A stretch of 23,477 nt of DNA, taken from Draconibacterium sp. (GTDB lineage: Bacteria > Bacteroidota > Bacteroidia > Bacteroidales > Prolixibacteraceae). The DNA is taken from contig JADIYN010000049.1 in the NCBI GenBank assembly GCA_016705335.1, forward strand, positions 1 through 23,477, in the 5' to 3' direction. The translations under genes and the position numbers were made by a program. Positions 1-8,040 of this stretch are shown in pieces. The first letter of the stretch is position 1. Each line of letters starts with the position of its first letter. Below the pieces are notes generated by a model. The model saw only the letters and a list, made by a program, of their open reading frames with translations, was not told where the DNA came from and ran no database searches.

Positions 1-1261
1 TTTTAAATGGCATATTGTAAAACCAGACCAGAGGTACTGCTATAAATTCTCAATTCTATTTGGGTGGATATTATTAGGACGCTCGGCAAGTGGAAATATT
101 GCCGAAGTTATGGCTTTTACAGGTGATAATCCAACCAAAACTATGTCGAATCTTATCTCGCAATCAAATATGGTGTTACTTACCCGGCAATTATTATGCT
201 TCTGATGGAACTGCGACCTCGGAGTGGTCAGCGGCTACCAGAATGATGTGCATGGTATCGGTAGAGACGATACTTATGGGTTAAATCAACTTTCTTCAAA
301 AAGTGAAAATCCTGGAACTGATATAATAATAATTCAAAGTGGTTCATCATTTACAACTCCAACAAATGCTCAAACAGGAACTGCAATATCTAACCAGCAA
401 TTTTTAATTACCGGACACAATAACGGAACAACCACAACACTTTCTACGTTAAGTACCGGAATAAATATTCTGGGAAGGAAATGGAATTCTCAGGTTACAA
501 ACTCATTGCCAACAGAAAGTTTCCAGTTTAATTTAACCGGAGCCACAATTCCAACTCCATATTGCAAAATTGGGGTGTTAATAGCTGATGATGCTGCATT
601 TACGACAAATTTAAGATTTGTGGAAGGTATCTTTACCTCTCCTAATCTAACAGTCAACAATGTTGCTCTAACAAATAACAAATACTTTACAGTTGCCCAA
701 CTTTTAACACCTGTAACAGGAGCTATTTCCGGTACTCAAACCATTTGTAATGGCACAGCACCCGCCACAATTACTTCTTCAATAGATGGAACCGGTTTTG
801 GAACAGTCAGCTATTTATGGGAAAGTTCAACTGATGGTTCAACAAACCGAATTATTGGAGCAACCAACAATACTTATTCTCCCGGAACATTAACACAATC
901 AACACAGTATCGCAGAACTACCGTAGTAACTCTGGGTACAGTCACACGCGTAATTCGTCCTACAATTTCAGCGTCGAACAACAACACACGGCGTTCAACG
1001 GCTGCCAGCGGCAAGGCCCCCGGCGGCGGCGCCCCCCCTGCCACGCTTCTCCGCAGACCGGCCGGCCACACCTTTTATCATCGTCAATACTGGACAGCGT
1101 ACTCCCCAGGTACTTATCCGGTCAAACAATTTGTTCAGAACAATACCAACGACACAAATCAGGAGTACAACAGCTGCCAGCGGCGGGGACAATACAATTA
1201 CCTATCACTGGCAGTACAGCACGGACAATACATTTGCAAGGAGTTACAACAGTTGCAATAA
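1..1261 (+). CDS. Giant T9SS-type surface protein, 5' part (broken by frameshifts; left end outside window)
   Basis: This is the N-proximal part of a large secreted repeat protein, probably an adhesin or surface fibre. The clean frame runs from about 224 to 955, but conserved sequence continues upstream in shifting frames: GRSASGNIAEV in the frame of 77, YVESYLAIKYGVT in the frame of 139, PGNYYASDGT in the third frame, then YQNDVHGIGRDDTYGLNQ from about 230. Together these form a module common in Bacteroidota surface proteins (VESYLAIKYG..SDGT..W..GIGRDD). It is followed by an Ig-like domain starting PVTGAISGTQTICNG near 705. From about 956 to 1261 the frame carries corrupted copies of the 101-residue repeat seen downstream. 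The ORF start at 224 is therefore not a real start. It belongs to the same gene as the ORF ending at 3212. Whether the breaks are biological or sequence errors cannot be settled here; errors seem likelier. Confidence 0.65.
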
Positions 1262-1322
1262 AACCCCTATACTCCCACGCAGACTTTAACACAAACGACC
1301 TATTACCGCAGGCAGGCACACG

Positions 1323-3212
1323 ATGGAACCTGTATACCGTTCCCCATCACACGCAGTAACAGTTCGTCCCGCATTTTCTGCAGGTACAATTTCAATACAG
1401 GTCAAACAATTTGTTCAGGAACAATTCCGACGACTCAAATCAGCAGTACAACAAATGCCAGTGGCGGGGACAATACAATTACCTATCAATGGCAGTACAG
1501 CACGGACAATACATTTGGAACAGGAGTTAACAACAGTTGCAAATAACACTGCCACCTATACTCCCACGCAGACTTTAACACAAACGACCTATTACCGCAG
1601 ACAGGCACACGATGGAACCTGTAATACTTCGTTTACATCATCGTCAAATAACTGGACAGTAACAGTACGTCCCACCTTTACTGCAGGTACAATTTCCAAT
1701 ACCGGTCAAACAATTTGTTCAGGAACAATACCAACGACACAAATCGGGAGTACAACAGCTGCCAGCGGCGGGGACAATACAATTACCTATCAATGGCAGT
1801 ACAGCACGGACAATACATTTGCAACAGGAGTTACAACAGTTGCAAATAATACGGAAACCTATACTCCCACGCAGACTTTAACACAAACGACCTATTACCG
1901 CAGACAGGCGCATGATGGAACCTGTAATACTTCGTTTACATCATCGTCAAATAACTGGACAGTTACAGTTCGTCCCACCTTTACTGCAGGTACAATTTCC
2001 AATACCGGTCAAACAATTTGTTCAGGAACAATACCAACGACACAAATCGGCAGTACAACAGCTGCCAGCGGCGGGGACAATACAATTACCTATCAATGGC
2101 AGTACAGCACGGATAATACATTTGCAACCGGAGTTACAACAGTTGCAAGTAATACGGCAACCTACACCCCCACGCAGACTTTAACACAAACGACCTATTA
2201 CCGCAGACAGGCACACGATGGAACCTGTAATACTTCGTTTTCTACTTCAACAAATACATGGACAGTAACAGTACGTCCCGTATTTACGGCAGGTACAATT
2301 TCCAATACCGGTCAAACGATTTGTTCAGGAACAATACCAACGACACAAATCGGCAGTACAACAGCTGCCAGCGGCGGGGACAATACAATTACCTATCAAT
2401 GGCAGTACAGCACGGACAATACATTTGCAACGGGAGTAACTACAGTTGGAAATAACACTGCCACCTATACTCCCACGCAGACTTTAACACAAACGACCTA
2501 TTACCGCAGACAGGCACACGATGGAACCTGTAATACTTCGTTTTCTACTTCAACAAATACATGGACAGTAACAGTACGTCCCGTATTTACGGCAGGTACA
2601 ATTTCCAATACCGGTCAAACGATTTGTTCAGGAACAGTTCCGACAACTCAAATCGGCAGTACAACAAATGCCAGTGGCGGGGACAATACAATTACCTATC
2701 AATGGCAGTACAGCACGGACAATACATTTGCAACGGGAGTAACTACAGTTGCAAATAACACTGCCACCTATACTCCCACGCAGACTTTAACACAAACGAC
2801 CTATTACCGCAGACAGGCACACGATGGAACCTGTAATACTTCATTTACATCATCGTCAAATATCTGGACAGTTACAGTTAATCCGCTTCCTATCATCACT
2901 ATCCCACCCTTTGATTTAACACTTTGCGAAGGAGAATCCGGAAGTTTTACTGTTGCCACGTCTGCTTCTTCACCTACTTATCAATGGGGATATGCAACTT
3001 CGCCAACACCTGCTTCATGGATTGATGTTCCTGAAGGAGGAGATATCTCAGGATCGGAGACCAATGTGCTCAGTATAGCTAACACCCTGGTAGGATATAG
3101 TGGTGTTTATGTTAGTTGTTTGATCACTGCCAACGGTTGTGAAACAAGATCTGGCGCAGGTTTATTAATAGTAAACCCCTTGCCAGTCACAGGAGAAATT
3201 ATACCAGATTAA
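1323..3212 (+). CDS. Giant T9SS-type surface protein, 3' part with 101-residue tandem repeats
   Basis: This is the C-terminal part of the same adhesin-like protein. Two reading-frame slips remain at its start: about 1394-1527 is read in the wrong frame because one repeat has lost a base near 1393 and gained one near 1522. From there on come near-identical 101-residue units (TAGTISNTGQTICSGT ... TYYRRQAHDGTCNTSF), each with two cysteines (TICSGT and DGTCN) that could form a disulfide. They are followed by a different Ig-like domain (about 2880-3180: LCEGESGSF ... YQWGYAT ... GVYVSCLITANGCE). The protein ends at NPLPVTGEIIPD, with no type A or type B T9SS sorting domain. The last nine residues match the first strand of the Ig domains inside this same protein (PVTGAISG). 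The gene heads an operon with the three Ig-rich genes and the PorP/SprF gene downstream; the next ATG lies 25 bases after the stop. ATG 1323 is out of the repeat frame and is not the true start. Confidence 0.75.
   Translation: MEPVYRSPSHAVTVRPAFSAGTISIQVKQFVQEQFRRLKSAVQQMPVAGTIQLPINGSTARTIHLEQELTTVANNTATYTPTQTLTQTTYYRRQAHDGTCNTSFTSSSNNWTVTVRPTFTAGTISNTGQTICSGTIPTTQIGSTTAASGGDNTITYQWQYSTDNTFATGVTTVANNTETYTPTQTLTQTTYYRRQAHDGTCNTSFTSSSNNWTVTVRPTFTAGTISNTGQTICSGTIPTTQIGSTTAASGGDNTITYQWQYSTDNTFATGVTTVASNTATYTPTQTLTQTTYYRRQAHDGTCNTSFSTSTNTWTVTVRPVFTAGTISNTGQTICSGTIPTTQIGSTTAASGGDNTITYQWQYSTDNTFATGVTTVGNNTATYTPTQTLTQTTYYRRQAHDGTCNTSFSTSTNTWTVTVRPVFTAGTISNTGQTICSGTVPTTQIGSTTNASGGDNTITYQWQYSTDNTFATGVTTVANNTATYTPTQTLTQTTYYRRQAHDGTCNTSFTSSSNIWTVTVNPLPIITIPPFDLTLCEGESGSFTVATSASSPTYQWGYATSPTPASWIDVPEGGDISGSETNVLSIANTLVGYSGVYVSCLITANGCETRSGAGLLIVNPLPVTGEIIPD
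1364..2879 (+). repeat. 303-bp tandem direct repeats (101 codons per unit)
   Basis: The landmark cgtccc occurs at 1364, 1668, 1971, 2274 and 2577, and gatggaacc at 1611, 1914, 2217, 2520 and 2823. This gives an exact 303-bp period for the last four units and 304 for the first, which contains indels. At DNA level the units are nearly identical. They differ as mosaics: the tail reads FTSSSNNWTVTVRPTF in some and FSTSTNTWTVTVRPVF in others, with further TAASGG/TNASGG and ANN/ASN/GNN switches. Degraded copies continue upstream to about 960. The true copy number may be higher than assembled. Confidence 0.95.
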
Positions 3213-3237
3213 AAATGAAATACTAATAACAAAACAA

Positions 3238-3996
3238 ATGAAAAAGAATTTAACTTATTTAATCGCAATTGCAGCAATTATATTGCTGAGTTTTGGGGCT
3301 AAAGCACAGGGAGGATTAACTCCTTTAGTAGGCTCAACACACGTTTATACCGTTACTCCGGGAAGTGGATCTAACGATCTGAAATGGACCGTTTCTCCTG
3401 CAACAGGTTTTTCGATAACAGGGGACAATACTGATGAAGCAACCATTACGTGGACAACGGCAGGTATCTATACCTTAACTTTCACCGAAACAAATAATGC
3501 TACCAATTGTGCTACCGTAAAAACAACAACGGTTAATGTGGCTGCAAACAGTTTCGATGTATCAACATCATCACCGGCAGACTTTTGTAATTCTGCTGAT
3601 GGACAGGTGAATTTTGTGGGTTCAACTGCTACTACCGGTATTATCATACCCGTTAGTATGATAACAGGAATTTCAACCTTTAATCCCAACTGGGAAATTA
3701 CATTTACTTTAACTCCAAATTCGGGTACTACTATCACAGCAGTTGCCGCTTCATCAGGGACATTATCAGGAACCGGGCCTTATACAGTTACAGGGCTAGC
3801 AAGTGCCTCAGGTGAGGGAACTTTCGATATAACAATGAACGTTGCGGGAGATATTTATTCTTCCCGTGATGTTGTTTTAACAATAACTTCTGCAAAAGAA
3901 TTAACTTATAACACCCCGGATGTTGATTCAGACGACTGGACTGCAACACAAACAATAAATTCGATTCCAAATACTTCAACAATTACAACAGATTAA
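3238..3996 (+). CDS. Small secreted two-domain Ig-like protein (A)
   Basis: Encodes 252 residues with a signal peptide at 1-23 (cleavage likely at AKA/Q). The first Ig-like domain covers about 24-102 and carries VGSTHVYTVTPG, W50-TV, TITWTTAGIYTLTFTE and one cysteine (C91). A second beta-rich domain with C117 follows, then a D/T-rich tail ending PNTSTITTD. There is no T9SS sorting domain and no lipobox. The next gene product and the N terminus of the 671-residue protein have the same two-domain plan, so all three are paralogues. The gene lies between the giant repeat protein and its paralogue, 25 and 51 bases away, and is probably cotranscribed. Function is not established. I infer a structural subunit of a cell-surface polymer secreted with the neighbouring T9SS-type proteins. 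Confidence 0.85.
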   Translation: MKKNLTYLIAIAAIILLSFGAKAQGGLTPLVGSTHVYTVTPGSGSNDLKWTVSPATGFSITGDNTDEATITWTTAGIYTLTFTETNNATNCATVKTTTVNVAANSFDVSTSSPADFCNSADGQVNFVGSTATTGIIIPVSMITGISTFNPNWEITFTLTPNSGTTITAVAASSGTLSGTGPYTVTGLASASGEGTFDITMNVAGDIYSSRDVVLTITSAKELTYNTPDVDSDDWTATQTINSIPNTSTITTD

Positions 3997-4047
3997 AAAT
4001 AAATTACTTAAAAACAATTATTAATTAACATTTTAAAAATTATCATT

Positions 4048-4866
4048 ATGAAAAAATTAGTCTTTCTTTTTGTGGCAGTATTATTAACTGCAATGAGTGC
4101 AAATGTTTATGCACAAAGTACAGGTACTACTCCGGCCCCTGGAGCTACTCACAGTTATTTTATTACACCGGGAAATGCAACAAATGGCATCCAATGGACA
4201 GTTTTTGAAGCTGATTTTGCTACAATTGCAACTGATGCAACAATTGATTCTCCGACAACAGCAACAACTGACATTACCTGGGCATCTACTGTTGCAGTAG
4301 GTGATTGGTATTATGTACAAGTTGTTGAAACTGATGGTGATGGTTGTTCAAATACAAAAGTTTTACCTGTTCAAATTACAGAAAGTGATTTCACGCTTAC
4401 ACTTGCAGCGGCCAGTCCAACAGCTTGTTACGACAATGCCGTCTCTGTTTCTATAGTAAGCAACGCACCTAACTACGATCACGGTACTGCAACAATTGAG
4501 TTTACTGTAACTCCGGGAGTTGCTTTGGCAACATCATCATACACTGGTTATGTATTTGATTTGGCACTTACAGTTCCAGGAGGATTTGACTATACAACAA
4601 CACCTCCAACATTCTCAACAAATGCTTCGTGGGATGGTACAACTGTTACAGTTACTGACAATGCAGCTGTTACAATCAGTTTTAAAGTTGACAATACCAA
4701 CTCTTATAATAATGCTTCTAATGCAAATGCTCAGGATTTCACAGCTACCGCAACAGTTACTAACGGAGAAACCATAAACGGTGTATCTGAAAATGACTCG
4801 GACAATGACAATACTGATGCTACGGATGTTTCAAGACCAAATACCAGTGGCATTGGAACCAACTAA
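4048..4866 (+). CDS. Small secreted two-domain Ig-like protein (B)
   Basis: Encodes 272 residues with a signal peptide at 1-22 (YA/Q). The first domain (about 23-110) aligns with protein A: PGATHSYFITPG, W50-TV, DITWAS, YYVQVVETDGDGC with C100. A second beta-rich domain begins near C127 (SPTACYDNAVSVSI). The tail is very acidic and Asn-rich (NDSDNDNTDATDV) and ends SRPNTSGIGTN, the same terminal motif as protein A and the giant protein. It has no sorting domain. Its position between paralogue A and the type B sorting protein suggests the three act together. A 159-bp gap with several inverted repeats separates it from the next gene, so expression of the downstream part may be adjusted separately. 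Confidence 0.85.
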   Translation: MKKLVFLFVAVLLTAMSANVYAQSTGTTPAPGATHSYFITPGNATNGIQWTVFEADFATIATDATIDSPTTATTDITWASTVAVGDWYYVQVVETDGDGCSNTKVLPVQITESDFTLTLAAASPTACYDNAVSVSIVSNAPNYDHGTATIEFTVTPGVALATSSYTGYVFDLALTVPGGFDYTTTPPTFSTNASWDGTTVTVTDNAAVTISFKVDNTNSYNNASNANAQDFTATATVTNGETINGVSENDSDNDNTDATDVSRPNTSGIGTN

Positions 4867-4895
4867 TACAGAATTGTTTCTGCTGATATGATTAT

Positions 4896-4998
4896 TTACC
4901 AAATTATTGGTCAGATTTAATCTGAATCCAAATTCAGTTTTGATTTGGTAATTATTTAAAAATAGATTTTTTGTTACAATCATAATAATGATTTGTAA
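4896..4998 (+). promoter_or_regulatory. Cluster of inverted repeats, possible attenuator or processing site
   Basis: This intergenic region holds an outer stem TTACCAAAT (4896-4904) / ATTTGGTAA (4943-4951). Inside it two hairpins share bases and so exclude each other: TCAGAT-tta-ATCTGA (4911-4925) and CTGAAT-ccaa-ATTCAG (4922-4937). A third hairpin, TTACAATCAT-aata-ATGATTTGTAA (4974-4998, one bulged base), follows a T-rich stretch. Mutually exclusive stems inside a larger stem are typical of attenuators or RNA-processing sites, but no regulator-binding feature is visible. The function is inferred. Confidence 0.4.
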
Positions 4999-5025
4999 CC
5001 AGCATAACAATAATAGGTTAATTAG

Positions 5026-7041
5026 TTGAATACCAAGGCATTTTTCATAATGATATTAATCCTCCTGGCTGCCCTTTTTGGGGCAGCCCAGGAGGCTCTT
5101 GTCGTTTACGAAGGTGCCACAACAAACCATTTTGTTGAAAAACACACAGGAAGCAACTATGCCTGGGGAGTTTATATCAATTTCAGCCCCGATGTTGAAG
5201 CTCCTCCCAATGAATATGAAATTATTGGTTCTGCCAATGCAGATTTAATCCAAATCAAGTGGTTCAATTCTGGAATCTACTACCTGAGAGTTATTGAAAC
5301 CGATCTGAAAGGTTGCGAAAATATAAAAGCACAACCTGTAAAGGTAATTAAGAATACACGATCTATTGGATTTTTAACCACTTCCGGAAATTCATGTTTT
5401 AGTAATAGTGGGAATGGATTCAGTATCCCAATAATAACAACTGATAACAGCGGACAACCGTTAACTGAAGATTATTTCCCATTGGTTGTTGAATTTTTGA
5501 TCAACGGAATAGGATATTCTCAGGAGGTTACGTTCATAAATCAGGTCTTAACAGTCCATGAAGTTTGGCTGGGTGTCAATTTACAAAGCAATTTCATTGC
5601 AAAGGTTGAAATTAATGCAGCCAAAGACGTTCAGAATAATGATATCCCACCTGATGTAAACATGAAAACGTATGAACGTACAATCTTTGCATTACCGCAA
5701 ATTGAATTTGAATCACTGGAAACAGTTTTTGAAATAGGTTCACAAGTTACCCACAAAGTAAATTTGGTAACCGGGAAACCTGAGAATTCAGTTTTTCTCT
5801 GGGCTTTGAATCCTGAAAGCGGTACAACTACTGATTTGAGCTTATTAACTGCGTCATCTGCCAATATTTTGTGGGATGGCCTTCCGGGTTTTTATACATT
5901 GCAAGTGAGTGTTTCTGATGGAAATGGATGCGTTAGTGAAACAATTAGTCAGCAAATACAAATTGTCGAACCATCGGGATTTGCAATTAATGCAGGCCGT
6001 GACACCACTATTGGAAATTGTGATCCATACCAGTTACAGGCCGTGGTTGAACAGCAACCGGGTATTTCTTATACATACAACTGGAAACCCGCTGAGAATA
6101 TTGATCACACTGATATTGCAAATCCGGTTTTTACTCCGGGAAAAACCACAACATTTGTGGTAACTGTAACCAATAGTAAAGGAGTTTCAGCATCTGACAC
6201 AGTTAAAATAGTTGTTGCTGAATTAATGGCCAACGCCGGAAACGATGTTTATATGGAGCAAAATTCCACTGTAATTCTGGATGGATCTGGTAGCAGCGGA
6301 ACTGATCTTCAGTTCAGATGGTCAACATTCACAGGTAAAATCGATAGCGGTGAAAATACTGCTGCTCCGATTGTTAGCGGATTTGGTGCCTACTATCTTG
6401 AAATTACAGATAGCTTTGGTTGTACAGCAACCGATTCGGTAAATGTTAACATGTTAACGCATGCGCCTGTTGCAAACGATGATTATGATACAACAAGGTA
6501 TCGGACTGAAATAAAAATTCCGGTTTTGAATAACGATTCTGATAAAGACAACAGCATTGTTCCATCAACTTTGACAATTTCAATGTCACCGGTTAACGGG
6601 ACCGCGTATGTCGATTTTGATGATTATACAGTTCATTACAGGCCAAACGATAGTTTTAGCAGAACTGATAATTTTGAATACCAAATTTGTAATACCTATA
6701 ATGAGTGCGACAAGGGAAATGTCTATGTCCTTGTTACCGATTTCAAATTCCTTGTTCCAAATGCTTTCTCTCCAAACGGAGATGGTATTAACGATTATTT
6801 TGAAATACTGGGAATTGAAAATTACGAAGGAAATTCATTAACTGTAATTAACCGATGGGGAAATAAGGTTTTTGAAGCTAAAAATTATGGAATCAGTTCA
6901 ATACCAAAATACTGGGACGGAAAGGCAAACACAGGTGTGAGGATTGGAAATGATGAGCTGCCGACCGGCACTTATTACTACATATTGGAATTAGGAAACG
7001 GAGAAAAATCTATCGGAGGTTCCATTTATTTAGACCGGTAA
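5026..7041 (+). CDS. T9SS type B sorting-domain protein with Ig/PKD domains
   Basis: Encodes 671 residues. TTG at 5026 is preferred as start because it gives a complete signal peptide (MNTKAFFIMILILLAALFGA); ATG 5050 would remove the charged n-region. Order: Ig-like domain about 23-107 and second domain about 110-220, both paralogous to the two small upstream proteins (C97, C124). Next come a third Ig domain with its own lead strand (LPQIEFES, 223-230), two PKD-like domains (about 317-398 and 399-476), a Big_9/cadherin-like module starting APVANDDYDTTRYRTEI, and a CHU_C/gliding-motility C-terminal domain at 575-671 (VPNAFSPNGDGINDYFEI ... GNKVFEAKNYG ... LPTGTYYYIL). By family knowledge, type B domains direct export through T9SS together with a PorP/SprF partner, and that gene follows four bases downstream. 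I infer it is the cell-surface anchor or cap of the Ig-protein assembly. Confidence 0.9.
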   Translation: MNTKAFFIMILILLAALFGAAQEALVVYEGATTNHFVEKHTGSNYAWGVYINFSPDVEAPPNEYEIIGSANADLIQIKWFNSGIYYLRVIETDLKGCENIKAQPVKVIKNTRSIGFLTTSGNSCFSNSGNGFSIPIITTDNSGQPLTEDYFPLVVEFLINGIGYSQEVTFINQVLTVHEVWLGVNLQSNFIAKVEINAAKDVQNNDIPPDVNMKTYERTIFALPQIEFESLETVFEIGSQVTHKVNLVTGKPENSVFLWALNPESGTTTDLSLLTASSANILWDGLPGFYTLQVSVSDGNGCVSETISQQIQIVEPSGFAINAGRDTTIGNCDPYQLQAVVEQQPGISYTYNWKPAENIDHTDIANPVFTPGKTTTFVVTVTNSKGVSASDTVKIVVAELMANAGNDVYMEQNSTVILDGSGSSGTDLQFRWSTFTGKIDSGENTAAPIVSGFGAYYLEITDSFGCTATDSVNVNMLTHAPVANDDYDTTRYRTEIKIPVLNNDSDKDNSIVPSTLTISMSPVNGTAYVDFDDYTVHYRPNDSFSRTDNFEYQICNTYNECDKGNVYVLVTDFKFLVPNAFSPNGDGINDYFEILGIENYEGNSLTVINRWGNKVFEAKNYGISSIPKYWDGKANTGVRIGNDELPTGTYYYILELGNGEKSIGGSIYLDR

Positions 7042-7045
7042 TTGA

Positions 7046-7957
7046 ATGAAGAAAATCAAAATAATATTGTTTTTAGCGTCTTTTGTATTGGCTTATCTTG
7101 CTAATCCTAAATTAATATTGGCTCAGCAAGATCCACTATATACGCAATACATGGATAATTTGCTGATAATAAATCCCGCTTTCGCAGGTTCAAAAGATAT
7201 AGGGAACGTGTTGCTTGTAGCACGTAATCAATGGGTTTCGCTCCCCAATTCTCCAATTACCCGTTCATTTGCATATCAAACACCAACGGCAAACAAAAAT
7301 GTTGGTCTCGGATTTTCTGTTATGTTCGATAAGATTGGCCCGCAAAAACAAACCGGAGTTTATTTTGATTATTCTTATTTTCTGCGTATCAGCGAAAATT
7401 ATAAACTTGGAATGGGATTGAAAGGCGGTGTTAGTTTCTACCGTGTTTCACTCACCGATTTAATTACTATCGATCCCGATCCGATTTACTCGCAAGACAT
7501 TTACAAAAACTTTTTACCCAATATTGGTGTTGGTTTTTTTCTTTTTTCCGATGATACTTATTTTGGTTTGTCAGTTCCGAAACTCATTGAAAATACAATT
7601 ACGCGCGATGATTATGAAACAGAGTATTTAAACAGGCAAAAAATCCATTTATATACAGTAGCAGGTAAAAAATTCAATTTAAGTGAAGATTTTCAAATAA
7701 AGACCAATGCAATGTTGCGGTTTGTAAAAAATACGCCGATTTCTTTTCAGTTATCTGCGTTAGCTGGTTTTCAAAACAAATTCTGTGTTGGCGGAATGGT
7801 ACGTTTTGGCGATTCATTTGCAATTATGACACAGTTTCAGGCTACGCAGAAAATGTTGATTGGATATTCCTATGACTTTACAACTTCAGAATTAAACACT
7901 TTCAGCAGCGGTACACACGAAATCATGTTCAGCTACGATTTAAATATCTTTAAATAA
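7046..7957 (+). CDS. PorP/SprF family outer-membrane protein (T9SS-associated)
   Basis: Encodes 303 residues with a signal peptide at 1-27 (LILA/QQ) and the family hallmark directly after it, QDPLYTQYMDNLLIINPAFAGS. The rest alternates in the manner of beta-barrel strands (VGLGFSVMFDKIGPQKQTG, YFLRISENYKLGMGLKGGV, FLPNIGVGFFLFSDDTYFGLSVP). PorP/SprF proteins are outer-membrane barrels tied to T9SS. Copies next to a type B sorting-domain protein, as here, are thought to be dedicated partners for its secretion or surface attachment. It starts four bases after the stop of the sorting-domain gene, so the two are almost certainly cotranscribed. It closes the operon, and a weak hairpin follows before the convergent amylase gene. 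Confidence 0.92.
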   Translation: MKKIKIILFLASFVLAYLANPKLILAQQDPLYTQYMDNLLIINPAFAGSKDIGNVLLVARNQWVSLPNSPITRSFAYQTPTANKNVGLGFSVMFDKIGPQKQTGVYFDYSYFLRISENYKLGMGLKGGVSFYRVSLTDLITIDPDPIYSQDIYKNFLPNIGVGFFLFSDDTYFGLSVPKLIENTITRDDYETEYLNRQKIHLYTVAGKKFNLSEDFQIKTNAMLRFVKNTPISFQLSALAGFQNKFCVGGMVRFGDSFAIMTQFQATQKMLIGYSYDFTTSELNTFSSGTHEIMFSYDLNIFK

Positions 7958-7976
7958 AAGTTTGAAATTTAAGTCT

Positions 7977-8033
7977 CCTGCAAAAAGCTGAAAATTCATC
8001 AGAAATTAAATCAAAGGCTACTGCAGGTTTTTC
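7977..8033. terminator. Weak hairpin between convergent genes
   Basis: CCTGCA (7977-7982) pairs with TGCAGG (8022-8027), which is followed by a T-rich run on the + strand. A small inner CTGA/TCAG pair is also present. The loop is long, so this is a weak terminator candidate for the PorP/SprF operon, facing the end of the amylase gene. Confidence 0.3.
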
Positions 8034-8040
8034 TTGGTGT

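Noticed and set aside
995..1080. GC-rich patch as horizontally acquired DNA
   Set aside because: It is under 100 bases and still carries scrambled pieces of the flanking repeat; sequence error fits better.
1912..2758. Extra + strand ORFs inside the repeat region (1912-2184, 2258-2455, 2561-2758)
   Set aside because: They are other-frame readings of the 303-bp repeats, and their sequences recur with each unit. The repeat frame has the Ig-like pattern and cysteines.
1364..2879. CRISPR-like direct repeats
   Set aside because: The 303-bp period, whole-unit identity and continuous coding frame show protein repeats, not repeat-spacer arrays.
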